Positions 44,273 to 52,782 of a DNA stretch of 64,000 bases are shown here, in pieces; the stretch's first letter is position 1; every line of letters starts with the position of its first letter. The DNA is from CAVPCY01 sp963770765. Its GTDB lineage: Bacteria > Actinomycetota > Coriobacteriia > Anaerosomatales > PHET01. The position numbers and the translations under genes are program-made. Location of the stretch: NCBI GenBank assembly GCA_963770765.1, contig CAVYQS010000015.1, positions 1 through 64,000 on the forward strand, read 5' to 3'. The notes beneath the pieces were generated by a model. It worked only from the letters and a program-made list of their open reading frames with translations, was not told the DNA's origin and ran no database searches.

Positions 44273-44832
44273 ATGTACCAACTCTTCCGGGAGGTCGGTC
44301 GCGATCTGTTCGTGGCCGGTCACGTCACCGCCCGTCACGGCAACCTCTCCGTGCGCGACGGCGACCGCATCTTCATCACGCGCAGCGGCTCGATGCTGTC
44401 TCGGCTGGAGCCCTCCGACATCATCGAGACGACGATGACCGCGGGGCCGAGCGATGAGGGCGCCAGTCGTGAACTGGTCGTGCACCGCGCCGTCTACCTC
44501 GCGACCGATGCACGGCGATCTGTCACGCGCACCCGCCCCACACGATGTTCCGTTCGCTCATAGAAGACGAGATCCGTCCTGTCGATTCCGAGGCGCGCTT
44601 CGTGATCGGTGAGGCGGTCCCGGTGCTGGTCCCCACCGTCAAGATCGGCTCTGACGAGGCGGCGGTCATGCTCGCCGACGCATTGCAGCGCGTGCCGGTG
44701 GGAGTGCTCCGTACCCACGGGCCGTTCGCGGTGGGCGAGACGCTGTGGGACGCATGGGGGATCATCGGCGTACTCGAGGAGTCGTGCCACATCCTTGACC
44801 TGTGCGACAGCGTGGGCAAGCCGCTGCTCTAG
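44273..44832 (+). CDS. Class II aldolase/adducin-family protein (frameshifted)
   Basis: ATG 44273, with CAGGAG ahead, opens a protein of about 186 residues. The first half reads LFVAGHVTARHGNLSVRDGD and FITRSGSMLSRL, and after a one-base shift near 44512 continues AICHAHPPHTMFRSLIEDE, VLRTHGPFAVGETLWDAW and ESCHILDL. The H-x-H and later His residues are the zinc ligands of L-fuculose-1-phosphate and ribulose-5-phosphate aldolase/epimerase family enzymes. The protein is shorter than FucA (about 215). A role in sugar-phosphate or 5-deoxysugar metabolism together with the LsrF-like aldolase that follows is possible. Confidence 0.75.
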
Positions 44833-44963
44833 GAGCCGAGAACTGCCCCACGCGCCTCTCCTGCGCGGGGTCATCTGATAGCATTGACGGGCGAATCCAC
44901 CGCAGCGCGTTCAGCGCCGCGAGCCTGCTGCAGAGACGCCGGTCAACGAAAGGTCGATCAGCC

Positions 44964-45803
44964 ATGTCATGGGGTCTTGAGAACCGCCTCTCCCGAATCA
45001 TCCGCCCGCACGACGGCCGCACGGTCATGCTCGCGATCGACCACGGCTACTTCCTCGGCCCCACCAGCGGGCTCGAGTGTCCCGGCCCGCTCGTCGACAC
45101 GCTGGCGCCCTACGCCGACACGCTCATGCTGACCCGCGGAGTGCTGCGCCAGACCGTCAAGACCTCGATGGAGACGCCGATCGTCTTGCGCGTGTCGGGA
45201 GGCAACAGCGTCCTGGAGGACGACCTCTCCAACGAGACGATCATCACCTCGATCGAGGAGTGCATACGGCTCAACGCGGCCGGCATGGCGCTGTCGATCT
45301 TCGTGGGCTCGTCCGGACAGCACCAGACGATCAAGAACCTCGCGAAGCTCGTCGACCAAGGTGAGCGCTATGGGATCCCCGTGCTCGCGGTGACCGCCGT
45401 GGGCAAGGACATGGTTCGCGATGCGCGCTACCTCGGACTGGCCTGCCGCATCGCAGCCGAGATGGGTGCTCACATCGTCAAGACGTACTACTGCGACGAC
45501 TTCGAGCGTGTCGTGGGATGTACGCCGGTCCCGATCGTCATCGCGGGTGGCAAGAAGCTTCCCGAGCGCGAGGCGCTCGAACTCACGTACAACGGCATCT
45601 CGCACGGCGCGTCCGGCGTCGACATGGGCCGCAACATCTTCCAGTCGGACTCACCGGTCGGCATGATCAAGGCCGTGCGCGCCATCGTCCACGGCGGCGC
45701 GACCGTCGACGACGCGTACGCGGTCTACATGGACGAGAAGTCCGCGACGGGGACGGCCGCTCCCGGGATCGCCTCCGATGCTTCGGACGAGCGCAAGATC
45801 TAG
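44964..45803 (+). CDS. LsrF-like class I aldolase/thiolase
   Basis: This 279-residue DhnA-family protein closely resembles E. coli LsrF: WGLENRLSRIIRPHDGRTVM, LAIDHGYFLGPTSGLE, MLTRGVLRQ, VTAVGKDMVRDARYLGLACR, the Schiff-base Lys in GAHIVKTYYCDDF, and GGKKLPEREALE with SGVDMGRNIFQSD. LsrF transfers an acetyl group from the AI-2 breakdown product 3-hydroxy-5-phosphonooxypentane-2,4-dione to CoA. No other lsr genes are present, so another substrate is likely; ADH synthase for alternative aromatic biosynthesis is a related activity. ATG 44964 follows AAAGGTCGATCAGCC. Confidence 0.82.
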   Translation: MSWGLENRLSRIIRPHDGRTVMLAIDHGYFLGPTSGLECPGPLVDTLAPYADTLMLTRGVLRQTVKTSMETPIVLRVSGGNSVLEDDLSNETIITSIEECIRLNAAGMALSIFVGSSGQHQTIKNLAKLVDQGERYGIPVLAVTAVGKDMVRDARYLGLACRIAAEMGAHIVKTYYCDDFERVVGCTPVPIVIAGGKKLPEREALELTYNGISHGASGVDMGRNIFQSDSPVGMIKAVRAIVHGGATVDDAYAVYMDEKSATGTAAPGIASDASDERKI

Positions 45804-45838
45804 CCCGGTCCACTCCCCGAAGAGAAGGAACCGTTGAC

Positions 45839-46879
45839 GTGTCGCGCACCATGAGAGCCGGCGTCTACTACAACAACTCCGACGTCCGCGTCGAGGACCG
45901 GACCGTGCCCGGCATCGGGCCGGGCGAAGTGCTGATGCGCGTGCACGCCTCGGGAATCTGCGGTTCCGACGTGCTCGAGTGGTACCGCGTTCCCAAGGCT
46001 CCGATCGTGCTGGGCCATGAAGTCGCGGGCGACATCGTCGAGGTGGGCGAGGGCGTCGAATCGGTGAAGGTGGGCGACCGCGTCGCGGTCAGCCATCACG
46101 TGCCGTGCAACGCGTGCCCTCAGTGTCTCTCCGGCTTCCACACAGCGTGCCACACGCTCCACACCACGAACTTCGATCCCGGCGGCTTCGCCGAGTACGT
46201 GAGGGTGCCCGCGTTGCAGACCGATCGCGGCATCCTGGTGCTGCCCGGTTCGGTCAGCTACGAGGCCGGGACCTTCGTCGAGCCGCTCGGCTGCGTCGTG
46301 CGCGCTCAGACGCGCGCGGGTGTGCGTCCGGGCTCGACCGTGCTCGTCATCGGCAGCGGCATCTCGGGGCTGCTGCACATCCGGCTCGCGGCCGCGCTGG
46401 GTGCCGGCCGGGTCTTCGCCACCGACGTGAGCCCCTACCGCCTCCAGTGGGCCGAGAAGAGCGGAGCGCACGCCGCCTTCGACGCCATCGAGGCCGGAGA
46501 CGACCTGCCGCGTCTGCTGCGGGAGGCGAACGGCGGACGCCTCGCCGATCTCGTCATCCTGTGCACCGGTGCGGCGTCGGCGATCGATCAGGGGCTCGCG
46601 TGCCTTGAGAACGGGGCCACGTTCGTCGTGTTCGCGGTGCCCGCTCCCGGTCAGAACCACCCCATGCCCCTCAACGAGCTCTGGCGACGCGAGGTGACCG
46701 TGCGTACAGCCTACGGTGCGGCACCAAGCGACCTGCAGACCGCACTCGACCTGATCGCCGCCGGTCGCGTCGGGGTCGACGACCTCGTGACCCACCGGTT
46801 GCCGCTCGACCGCATCGCTGAAGGCTTCAAGCTGGTCGCCGACGCATCGGAGTCGGTGAAGGTCGTCATCGAACTGTGA
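45839..46879 (+). CDS. Zinc-dependent alcohol/polyol dehydrogenase
   Basis: The 346-residue medium-chain dehydrogenase has the catalytic zinc site (Cys in HASGICGSDVLEWY, HEVAGDIVEVGEG), the four-Cys structural zinc loop (CNACPQCLSGFHTACHTLH) and the Rossmann motif VLVIGSGISGLLHIR. It resembles sorbitol/threonine/galactitol-type dehydrogenases. The start is GTG 45839; ATG 45851 is an alternative. It follows the LsrF-like aldolase by 35 bases and may act in the same pathway, the product of which is unknown. Confidence 0.87.
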   Translation: MSRTMRAGVYYNNSDVRVEDRTVPGIGPGEVLMRVHASGICGSDVLEWYRVPKAPIVLGHEVAGDIVEVGEGVESVKVGDRVAVSHHVPCNACPQCLSGFHTACHTLHTTNFDPGGFAEYVRVPALQTDRGILVLPGSVSYEAGTFVEPLGCVVRAQTRAGVRPGSTVLVIGSGISGLLHIRLAAALGAGRVFATDVSPYRLQWAEKSGAHAAFDAIEAGDDLPRLLREANGGRLADLVILCTGAASAIDQGLACLENGATFVVFAVPAPGQNHPMPLNELWRREVTVRTAYGAAPSDLQTALDLIAAGRVGVDDLVTHRLPLDRIAEGFKLVADASESVKVVIEL

Positions 46880-46916
46880 CGCCGGACGATGCCGGCGGCG
46901 CACGAAGGGGCTTGTG

Positions 46917-47642
46917 ATGACCCAGTACGGCAACCACCCGCATGCGTCCATCCTCGAGCAGCTGGCGGGCGCGGAGTCGCAGTTCCTCACGCGGGGACGC
47001 GACCGCGGTGACGATCTCGAGAGTGCGGTGCGCGTCTTCCTCGAGTTCCTGCGCGGTATGGAGCTCATGGACATCGGCCGGCCCGTCGTGACCGTCTTCG
47101 GCTCGGCGCGATTCGATGAGGACCACCGCTACTACAAGTTGGCGCGGAGCCTGGGACAGCGGCTCGCCGAGAACGGCTTCGCGGTGATGACCGGTGCCGG
47201 ACCCGGCATCATGGAGGCCGCCAACCGCGGGTGCAAGGAGGCCGGCGGACTGTCGCTCGGCGCCAACATCCACCTTCCTCACGAGCAGAAGCCCAACGCC
47301 TACGTGGACCGTTACGTCGAGTTCGAGCACTTCTTCGTGCGCAAGGTGATGCTCGTGAAGTACTCCTGCGCATTCGTGGCGATGCCCGGAGGCTTCGGCA
47401 CCCTCGACGAGGTGTTCGAGACCCTCACGCTCATGCAGACAGGAAAGATCGAAGCGTTTCCCGTGGTGTGCATGGGGACCGAGTTCTGGCACGAGATGAA
47501 TGACTTCCTGGCCAACACCCTCGTCACCGAGAAGACCATCGCGCCCGAGGACCTCGAGCTGTTGCATTACACCAACGACTGCGCCGACGCCGCGCGCTAC
47601 ATCCTCGAACACCCGCGGGGCTGCTCGAACCACGCCGGCTGA
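46917..47642 (+). CDS. LOG-family protein (TIGR00730-like)
   Basis: The 241-residue protein has the Rossmann-like lysine-decarboxylase-like fold of the LOG family: VVTVFGSARFDEDHRYYKLA, MTGAGPGIMEAANRG, the PGGFGTLDEVFE signature and the catalytic Arg/Glu surroundings. LOG enzymes remove ribose 5-phosphate from cytokinin nucleotides, and bacterial relatives hydrolyse AMP or related nucleotides. The longer N-terminus (about 50 residues) suits the type II group. ATG 46917 is preferred over GTG 46914 for spacing to AAGGGG. Confidence 0.85.
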   Translation: MTQYGNHPHASILEQLAGAESQFLTRGRDRGDDLESAVRVFLEFLRGMELMDIGRPVVTVFGSARFDEDHRYYKLARSLGQRLAENGFAVMTGAGPGIMEAANRGCKEAGGLSLGANIHLPHEQKPNAYVDRYVEFEHFFVRKVMLVKYSCAFVAMPGGFGTLDEVFETLTLMQTGKIEAFPVVCMGTEFWHEMNDFLANTLVTEKTIAPEDLELLHYTNDCADAARYILEHPRGCSNHAG

Positions 47643-47677
47643 CGGGCGCCGCCCGTCGTCGAGCGTCCAGACGCGCG

Positions 47678-49741
47678 CTACTGCCACAGAGTCCGCACGC
47701 TGTCGCGGATGGCGGTCGTCGACGTCCTTCCGAGGGGCTCCTCGGCTGGTGGCATGGCCGGAAACGCATGCTCTTGAACGAAGTGGGGGAGCACGTCGTC
47801 GCTGATGAACCGGGTGCGTTGCGAGTAGCCGTGGACGTCGGTCATCGGCCGACCTGCGATGTAGTACCGCAGCGGATGACTCACGTAGAGGTGGTTGCGG
47901 GCTCGGGAGCACGCCACGTAGAAGAGACGGCGTTCCTCTTCGATCTCCTCGGGCGAGCCGGTCGCCATGTCGCTCGGTATGTTGCCGTCCGCGGCGTGGA
48001 TCACGTAGACCGCATCGAACTCCAGCCCCTTGGCCGAGTGGATCGTCGACAGCACGAGCCAATCCTCGTCCAACACCGGAGGCCCGGCCACGTCACTGGT
48101 ATAGGCGGGCGGGTCCAAGACGAGTTCTGCCAGCAGGTCCGATCGGCGTTCGCACCCGCCCGCTATGACCTCGATCTGTTCGATGTCGGCGAGACGTGCC
48201 GCGGTGTTGTCGTAGCGCTGCTCGAGGAGCGGCGCGTACACGGTGCGGACAGCGTGGACCTGTGCCGGTACGGCGCCTTCGGCCCCGGCGAGGCCGCGTA
48301 GCAGCGAGACGACGGCGGGCCACGTCGGTTCAGCGGCGGGTGGCACGTCGGCGCCCACCCACGCCTCGAAGTCCCCTCCGGTCTCGGCAAGCCGATTCGC
48401 GAGCTGCGACGCTGTCCGCGGTCCGATCCCGGGGACGAGCCCCGCGACCCTCAGCGCGGCCATGGTGTCGAGGGGGTTCTCGGCGAGCCTCAGAAAGGCG
48501 ATGAGGTCCTTGATGTGGGCCATCTCCACAAAGCGGAGCCCGCCGTACTTTCGAAAGGGGATGTGCCGCCGTGACAGCTCCATCTCGAGTGCGAGGGAGT
48601 GGTGCTGGGCTCGGAACAGCACGCACTGCTCGCGGAGCGCCACGCCCTGCTCGCGGTGGTCGAGTATGCGGTCTGCCAGCCACGCGGTCTGCTCGGCTTC
48701 GTCTCGGCAGGTGAGAAGCACGGGGCGCCCGCCACCCTCGCGGCTGGTCCATAGATCCTTGTCGTAGCGCTCGGAGCTCTCGGCGATGACGGCATTCGTC
48801 GCGCTCAGGAGGGGCGCTGTCGAGCGGTAGTTCCGTGTGAGCGTCTGTACCTGTGCGCCGGGGAAGCGCACGCCGAAGTCGAGCATGTTGCGCACGGTGC
48901 CCGAGCGGAAGCCGTAGATCGCCTGTGCGTCGTCTCCCACGCACGTCACTCCGGTGCCGTCAGGTCGCAGCAGCGAGACGATGTCGGCCTGCAGGGCGTT
49001 CGTGTCTTGGAACTCGTCGACGATCACGTGGTCGAAGCGTTCGCGCACGCGATCTCCCGCCCGAGGATCGGCGAGCAACGCGCGCCAGAATAGCATCAGG
49101 TCGTCGTAGTCGAGCACGCTTTGCGCTTCCTTGGCGTCGGTGTAGGCGGCGAACAGCGCACCGAGCTCCTTCTCGGCGTGCTTGCACCAAGGGAAGTGGG
49201 CGGGGAGGACCTCCTTCAGGGGGGCCTGTGCGTTGACGCAGCGCGAGTAGATGTCGAGGCATGTGGACTTCTGGGGGAACCGGCTCTTTCCGTTCGCCAA
49301 CCCCAGGTCCGTACGGCAAAGGTGCATCAGGTCCTCGGAGTCGGCGCGGTCGAGGATGGTGAAGTCGGGCTCCATACCCAGGTCACGCGCGTGAATCCTC
49401 AGCAAGCGGGCGCCCATCGCATGGAACGTCCCGCCCCAGACGCGCGAGCCGCTCCTGCCGGCGGCGGTGGTCGCATCGAGCAGGCGGTCGGCACGGGACG
49501 TCATCGCGCCGGCGGCCCGGCGTGTGAAGGTGAGCAGCATGATGCGCCCGGGGTCGGTGCCGTTGGCGATCAGCCACGCAACGCGGTGCGCGAGTGTCGT
49601 CGTCTTTCCCGTTCCCGCGCCGGCGACCACCAGCAGCGCGGGGCCCTCGTGGCGCACCGCCGCGAGCTGCTCGTCGTTGAGCCTGCCCAAGAGCTCCTGC
49701 AAGGCCGACTCCGGTGGTGCCGATGCGCTGCGACCCGCCAT
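47678..49741 (-). CDS. UvrD/PcrA-like superfamily 1 DNA helicase
   Basis: This 687-residue minus-strand helicase has the SF1A motifs in order: LNDEQLAAVRHEGPALLVVA then Walker A GAGTGKTTTLAHR (41-53), LLTFTRRAAGAM, FDHVIVDEFQDTNALQ, CVGDDAQAIYGFRSGT, LTRNYRSTAPLL, and near the end WLVLSTIHSAKGLEFDAVYV and EERRLFYVACSRARNHLYV. It unwinds DNA from 3' to 5' during repair or replication. It lacks the long C-terminal tail of PcrA, so may be a shorter UvrD2-like paralogue. It is convergent with the LOG gene. Confidence 0.92.
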   Translation of the reverse strand: MAGRSASAPPESALQELLGRLNDEQLAAVRHEGPALLVVAGAGTGKTTTLAHRVAWLIANGTDPGRIMLLTFTRRAAGAMTSRADRLLDATTAAGRSGSRVWGGTFHAMGARLLRIHARDLGMEPDFTILDRADSEDLMHLCRTDLGLANGKSRFPQKSTCLDIYSRCVNAQAPLKEVLPAHFPWCKHAEKELGALFAAYTDAKEAQSVLDYDDLMLFWRALLADPRAGDRVRERFDHVIVDEFQDTNALQADIVSLLRPDGTGVTCVGDDAQAIYGFRSGTVRNMLDFGVRFPGAQVQTLTRNYRSTAPLLSATNAVIAESSERYDKDLWTSREGGGRPVLLTCRDEAEQTAWLADRILDHREQGVALREQCVLFRAQHHSLALEMELSRRHIPFRKYGGLRFVEMAHIKDLIAFLRLAENPLDTMAALRVAGLVPGIGPRTASQLANRLAETGGDFEAWVGADVPPAAEPTWPAVVSLLRGLAGAEGAVPAQVHAVRTVYAPLLEQRYDNTAARLADIEQIEVIAGGCERRSDLLAELVLDPPAYTSDVAGPPVLDEDWLVLSTIHSAKGLEFDAVYVIHAADGNIPSDMATGSPEEIEEERRLFYVACSRARNHLYVSHPLRYYIAGRPMTDVHGYSQRTRFISDDVLPHFVQEHAFPAMPPAEEPLGRTSTTAIRDSVRTLWQ

Positions 49742-49893
49742 GGGGCGAACTCCTGTTCGATCTCCTCGGTCGTGCCGGAGCGTAGCACGCCTGCTCCACT
49801 CGTGTCGAACATACGTTCGCTGATTCGAGAGTCACTGCTGGTGGGATAATGCGTCCAGGTGCTACTACACCCGTCACAGAGGGAGAGGGCCGG

Positions 49894-51270
49894 ATGCCGA
49901 CGATCCGATGGTCGTTTCGTTCGATGGTCGCGAGCTGCACATCGCTCGCCGCCTTGGTGGTGTTGGTCTCCATGCCGGCGACGGCGCTGGCGAGTGAGGC
50001 CGCTCGTCCCCTCGAGACGACCGCCTCGGTCTCCGCGCTCGCGAGCGAAACGGTCGCTGTGGCGGAGATGACGCCGGCCGCCATCGCATGGAAGTACATC
50101 CCGGACGATCATCCCTGGCTGCGGTGGGGCGGCGCGTGGAGCTGGGAGTCGGGGCAGAACTCCCGGGTCTCACGAAGTCCGGGCGCCTGGGTATCGGCCA
50201 CCTTCTCGGGCACCGCGGCATCGCTCGTCTCAGGCGTCGGCCCCGACAGGGGGCGCGTGCGAGTCTATGTCGACGGGGTCAGTGCGGGCGAAGTCAGCCT
50301 GTACGCGACATCGACCGCGAGCGGAGTGCCGGTCTGGCAGGCGTCCGGCATGAAGAACCGCACGCACACGGTCAAGGTGGTCGTTCTCGGAACGAAGGAC
50401 GCTGCAAGCGCCGGAAGCCGGGTGGATGTCGACACCTTCGGATTCGTCGGGAAGCCGGTCTCGCCCGGCCCGTATCCGGGCAAGCGCGTGCAGAACGGCG
50501 ACCCGAGGCTCTACCGTAAGGGCTCATGGTCGACCATCAAGCGCAAGGCCGCGTTCGGGGACTCGGCGATGCGCACCACGCGCAAGGGCGCGTCGGTGGA
50601 GCTGCGCTTCAAGGGTACGAGCGTCACGTGGTTCGGGCGCAAGGACCCATCCGGCGGCGATGCCGAGGTGTGGCTCGATGGCAGGAAGGTCGGCACGGTG
50701 AGCCAGTACAGCCCCACGGCGGGCGAGCCCCGCGCCGTGTGGGCCGCCAGCGCACTCAAGAACAAGACGCACACCCTCACGATCAAGAGCCTGGGGGGCT
50801 CGCGCTCCGGTGGCGGTGCCGCGACAGAGGTCGACGCCTTCCAGGTGGGCGGTTCGGCCGTGTACGCGCCACGCCCCACCCCGTTCAAGTATCCGTGGCG
50901 GACCTATATCGTCATCGACAAGTCGAGCTACAAGCTCTACTGGGTCAAGGACAAGGTTCTCGTCAAGGTCTATCCGATCGCACATGGCAAGTCGGGCTGG
51001 GCCACGCCTGAGCGCGTCTGGCGCATCGATGCGAAGTACCACACGTCACCGGGTAGCGTGTACGGCCCTCGCAAGATGCGGATGTTCAAGCGGGTCGCCA
51101 CGTCACGCGGGAACCGCTACGTCTTCACCGCCTACGCGATCCACGGCACCAATCAGGAATGGGTGATCGGCACCCGGGCCTCTCACGGCTGTATCCGCAT
51201 GTACAACAAGGACGTCCGTGAGCTGTTCCCGCAGGTTCCCAAAGGCACGATGGTCGTGACGCGAAACTGA
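49894..51270 (+). CDS. L,D-transpeptidase with two beta-sandwich repeats
   Basis: ATG 49894 follows GAGGGAGAGG and gives a 458-residue exported protein. A signal peptide (about residues 1-34, SLAALVVLVSMPATALA) precedes two copies of a beta-sandwich module (about residues 95-185 and 205-325; compare QASGMKNRTHTVKVVVLG with AASALKNKTHTLTIKSLG). The C-terminal YkuD domain (330-458) ends with HGTNQEWVIGTRASHGCIRM, nucleophile Cys433. The enzyme should make 3-3 crosslinks or attach proteins to peptidoglycan. The repeats may bind wall polysaccharide; the same module is in the exosortase-linked fragment at 8765. Confidence 0.9.
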   Translation: MPTIRWSFRSMVASCTSLAALVVLVSMPATALASEAARPLETTASVSALASETVAVAEMTPAAIAWKYIPDDHPWLRWGGAWSWESGQNSRVSRSPGAWVSATFSGTAASLVSGVGPDRGRVRVYVDGVSAGEVSLYATSTASGVPVWQASGMKNRTHTVKVVVLGTKDAASAGSRVDVDTFGFVGKPVSPGPYPGKRVQNGDPRLYRKGSWSTIKRKAAFGDSAMRTTRKGASVELRFKGTSVTWFGRKDPSGGDAEVWLDGRKVGTVSQYSPTAGEPRAVWAASALKNKTHTLTIKSLGGSRSGGGAATEVDAFQVGGSAVYAPRPTPFKYPWRTYIVIDKSSYKLYWVKDKVLVKVYPIAHGKSGWATPERVWRIDAKYHTSPGSVYGPRKMRMFKRVATSRGNRYVFTAYAIHGTNQEWVIGTRASHGCIRMYNKDVRELFPQVPKGTMVVTRN

Positions 51271-51317
51271 GCGCGAAGCCCTACACCCCGCGGAGGGTCA
51301 CCTCCGCCTACGTCGCG

Positions 51318-52569
51318 ATGAGCGCGCTGTTCACGCTCGCCGCGTCACTCATCTGGGCGATCAACACGATCTTCCTCATCCGCGTGGGCGGGTTGAGCCT
51401 CTTCGAGGTCATGCTCGTCAACGCCATCTTCACGGCGGGCGCAGATGTTCTTCGAGGTGCCGACCGGCGTGGTCGCAGACACCATAGGTCGCAGAGCCTC
51501 GATCCTCCTGTCGCTGGCGACACTGGTGGTGTCGACGCTGCTCTACGTCATCACGCCCACGATGGGTTGGGGCTTCTGGGGCTTCGCGGTCTCGAGCGTG
51601 ATACTCGGTCTCGGCTACACGTTCCAGACAGGAGCCGTCGACGCGTGGCTCGTCGACGCTCTCGACGCCACCGGTTTCGACAAGCCCAAGGAGCGCGTCT
51701 TCGCCAAAGGCCAGATCGCCGGAGGCGTCGGGATGCTCGTGGGTTCTCTCATGGGCGGGCTTCTCGGCCAGGTAGGACTTGCGATCCCGTACGTCGTTCG
51801 CGCGGCGCTCATCGCGGTGTGTTTCGTCGTCGTCGTGGTGATGGTGCGCGACGAGGGGTTCGAGCCGCGGCCGCTCGGGTCTCGAATTTCGCGGTCGAGA
51901 CGCGCAAGATCTTCGACGCCGGGGTTCGCTTCGGCTGGCGCAGCCCGGTGGTGCGTCCGCTGTTCTGGGTGTCGGCGCTCAGCGGCGTCTTCTTCTTCTA
52001 CGGCTTCTACGCGTGGCAGCCCTATGTGCTCGAGGTTGCTCGGGGAGCCCAACGCGGTGTGGCTGCTCGGCGTCGTGCAGGCGGCCTTCTCGGCGGTGGG
52101 GATCGTCGGCAACGCCCTGGTCGGCCGGTTCATGGGCGAGGGGGAGTCCCGTCGCGATCCCGCCAAGGTGCTCGAGTGGAGCATGTGGACCAATTCGTTG
52201 CTGGTGTTCGGCATCGCGGCCGTGGGGCTTCTCGCGCTGGCCCCCGGATGGATTCCCGCCGCCATGGCGATCGTGCTGTGGATGGGCTTCGGCGTCGTCT
52301 TCGGGGTCAGCATCCCGGTGAGGATGGGCTACATCAACGACCACATCCCATCGTCTCAGCGCGCGACGGTGCTCTCGCTCGACGCGTTTTTCGGCGACGC
52401 GGGAGCGGCCGCGGGACAGCCCGCGTTGGGATGGGTCTCCGACGCGATGTCGATTCCGGTCGCGTGGGCCATCGGCGGCGTGTTCATGGCGGCGTCGGCC
52501 CCGCTGTACCGACTCTCCGGCAAGGCGGCGCGAGCGGCTGCGAGGCAGGCTGGGCCGAGCGAAGAGTGA
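51318..52569 (+). CDS. MFS transporter (frameshifted)
   Basis: About 415 residues of a 12-helix permease follow ATG 51318. The first helix (FTLAASLIWAINTIFLIRVG) and loop-2 motif (PTGVVADTIGRRASILLSL) are split by a one-base shift near 51440; another stretch (ETRKIFDAGVRFGWRSPVVR to FFFYGFYAWQPYVLEV) lies in a different frame between about 51885 and 52040, after which the original frame returns. So three shifts interrupt one gene. The substrate is unknown. The converging tRNA-Leu gene starts 54 bases later. Confidence 0.7.
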
Positions 52570-52622
52570 GCAGCCCGAGGGCTCGATCGCTCTCGAAGCG
52601 GCCAGCCGGCGATCGTGAGAGC

Positions 52623-52708
52623 TGGTGCCCGGGGTGGGATTCGAACCCACACGAGGTTTCCCCCAGAGGTTTTTGAGACCTCCGTGTCTGCCATTCCACC
52701 ACCCGGGC
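52623..52708 (-). tRNA. tRNA-Leu (anticodon CAA)
   Basis: On the minus strand the 86-base gene starts GCCCGGGTGGTGG and ends CCCGGGC-A-CCA, so the acceptor stem is a perfect 7 bp and CCA is encoded. The anticodon arm is GAGGT-CTCAAAA-ACCTC, anticodon CAA. The long variable arm and the T-loop GGTTCGAATCC are typical of class II tRNA-Leu. Confidence 0.95.
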
Positions 52709-52770
52709 ACTCACACGCGCGCCGTCGAGTATACCGTGGCTGCGGGAGCAGACAAGACGCCGCGCTCCCC

Positions 52771-52776
52771 TATACT
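52771..52776 (+). promoter_or_regulatory. -10 box for a probable leaderless transcript
   Basis: TATACT lies only six bases before the ATG of the histidine kinase (52783). The transcription start would fall on or next to the start codon, giving a leaderless mRNA; no properly spaced ribosome site exists. Confidence 0.55.
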
Positions 52777-52782
52777 GCAGGT

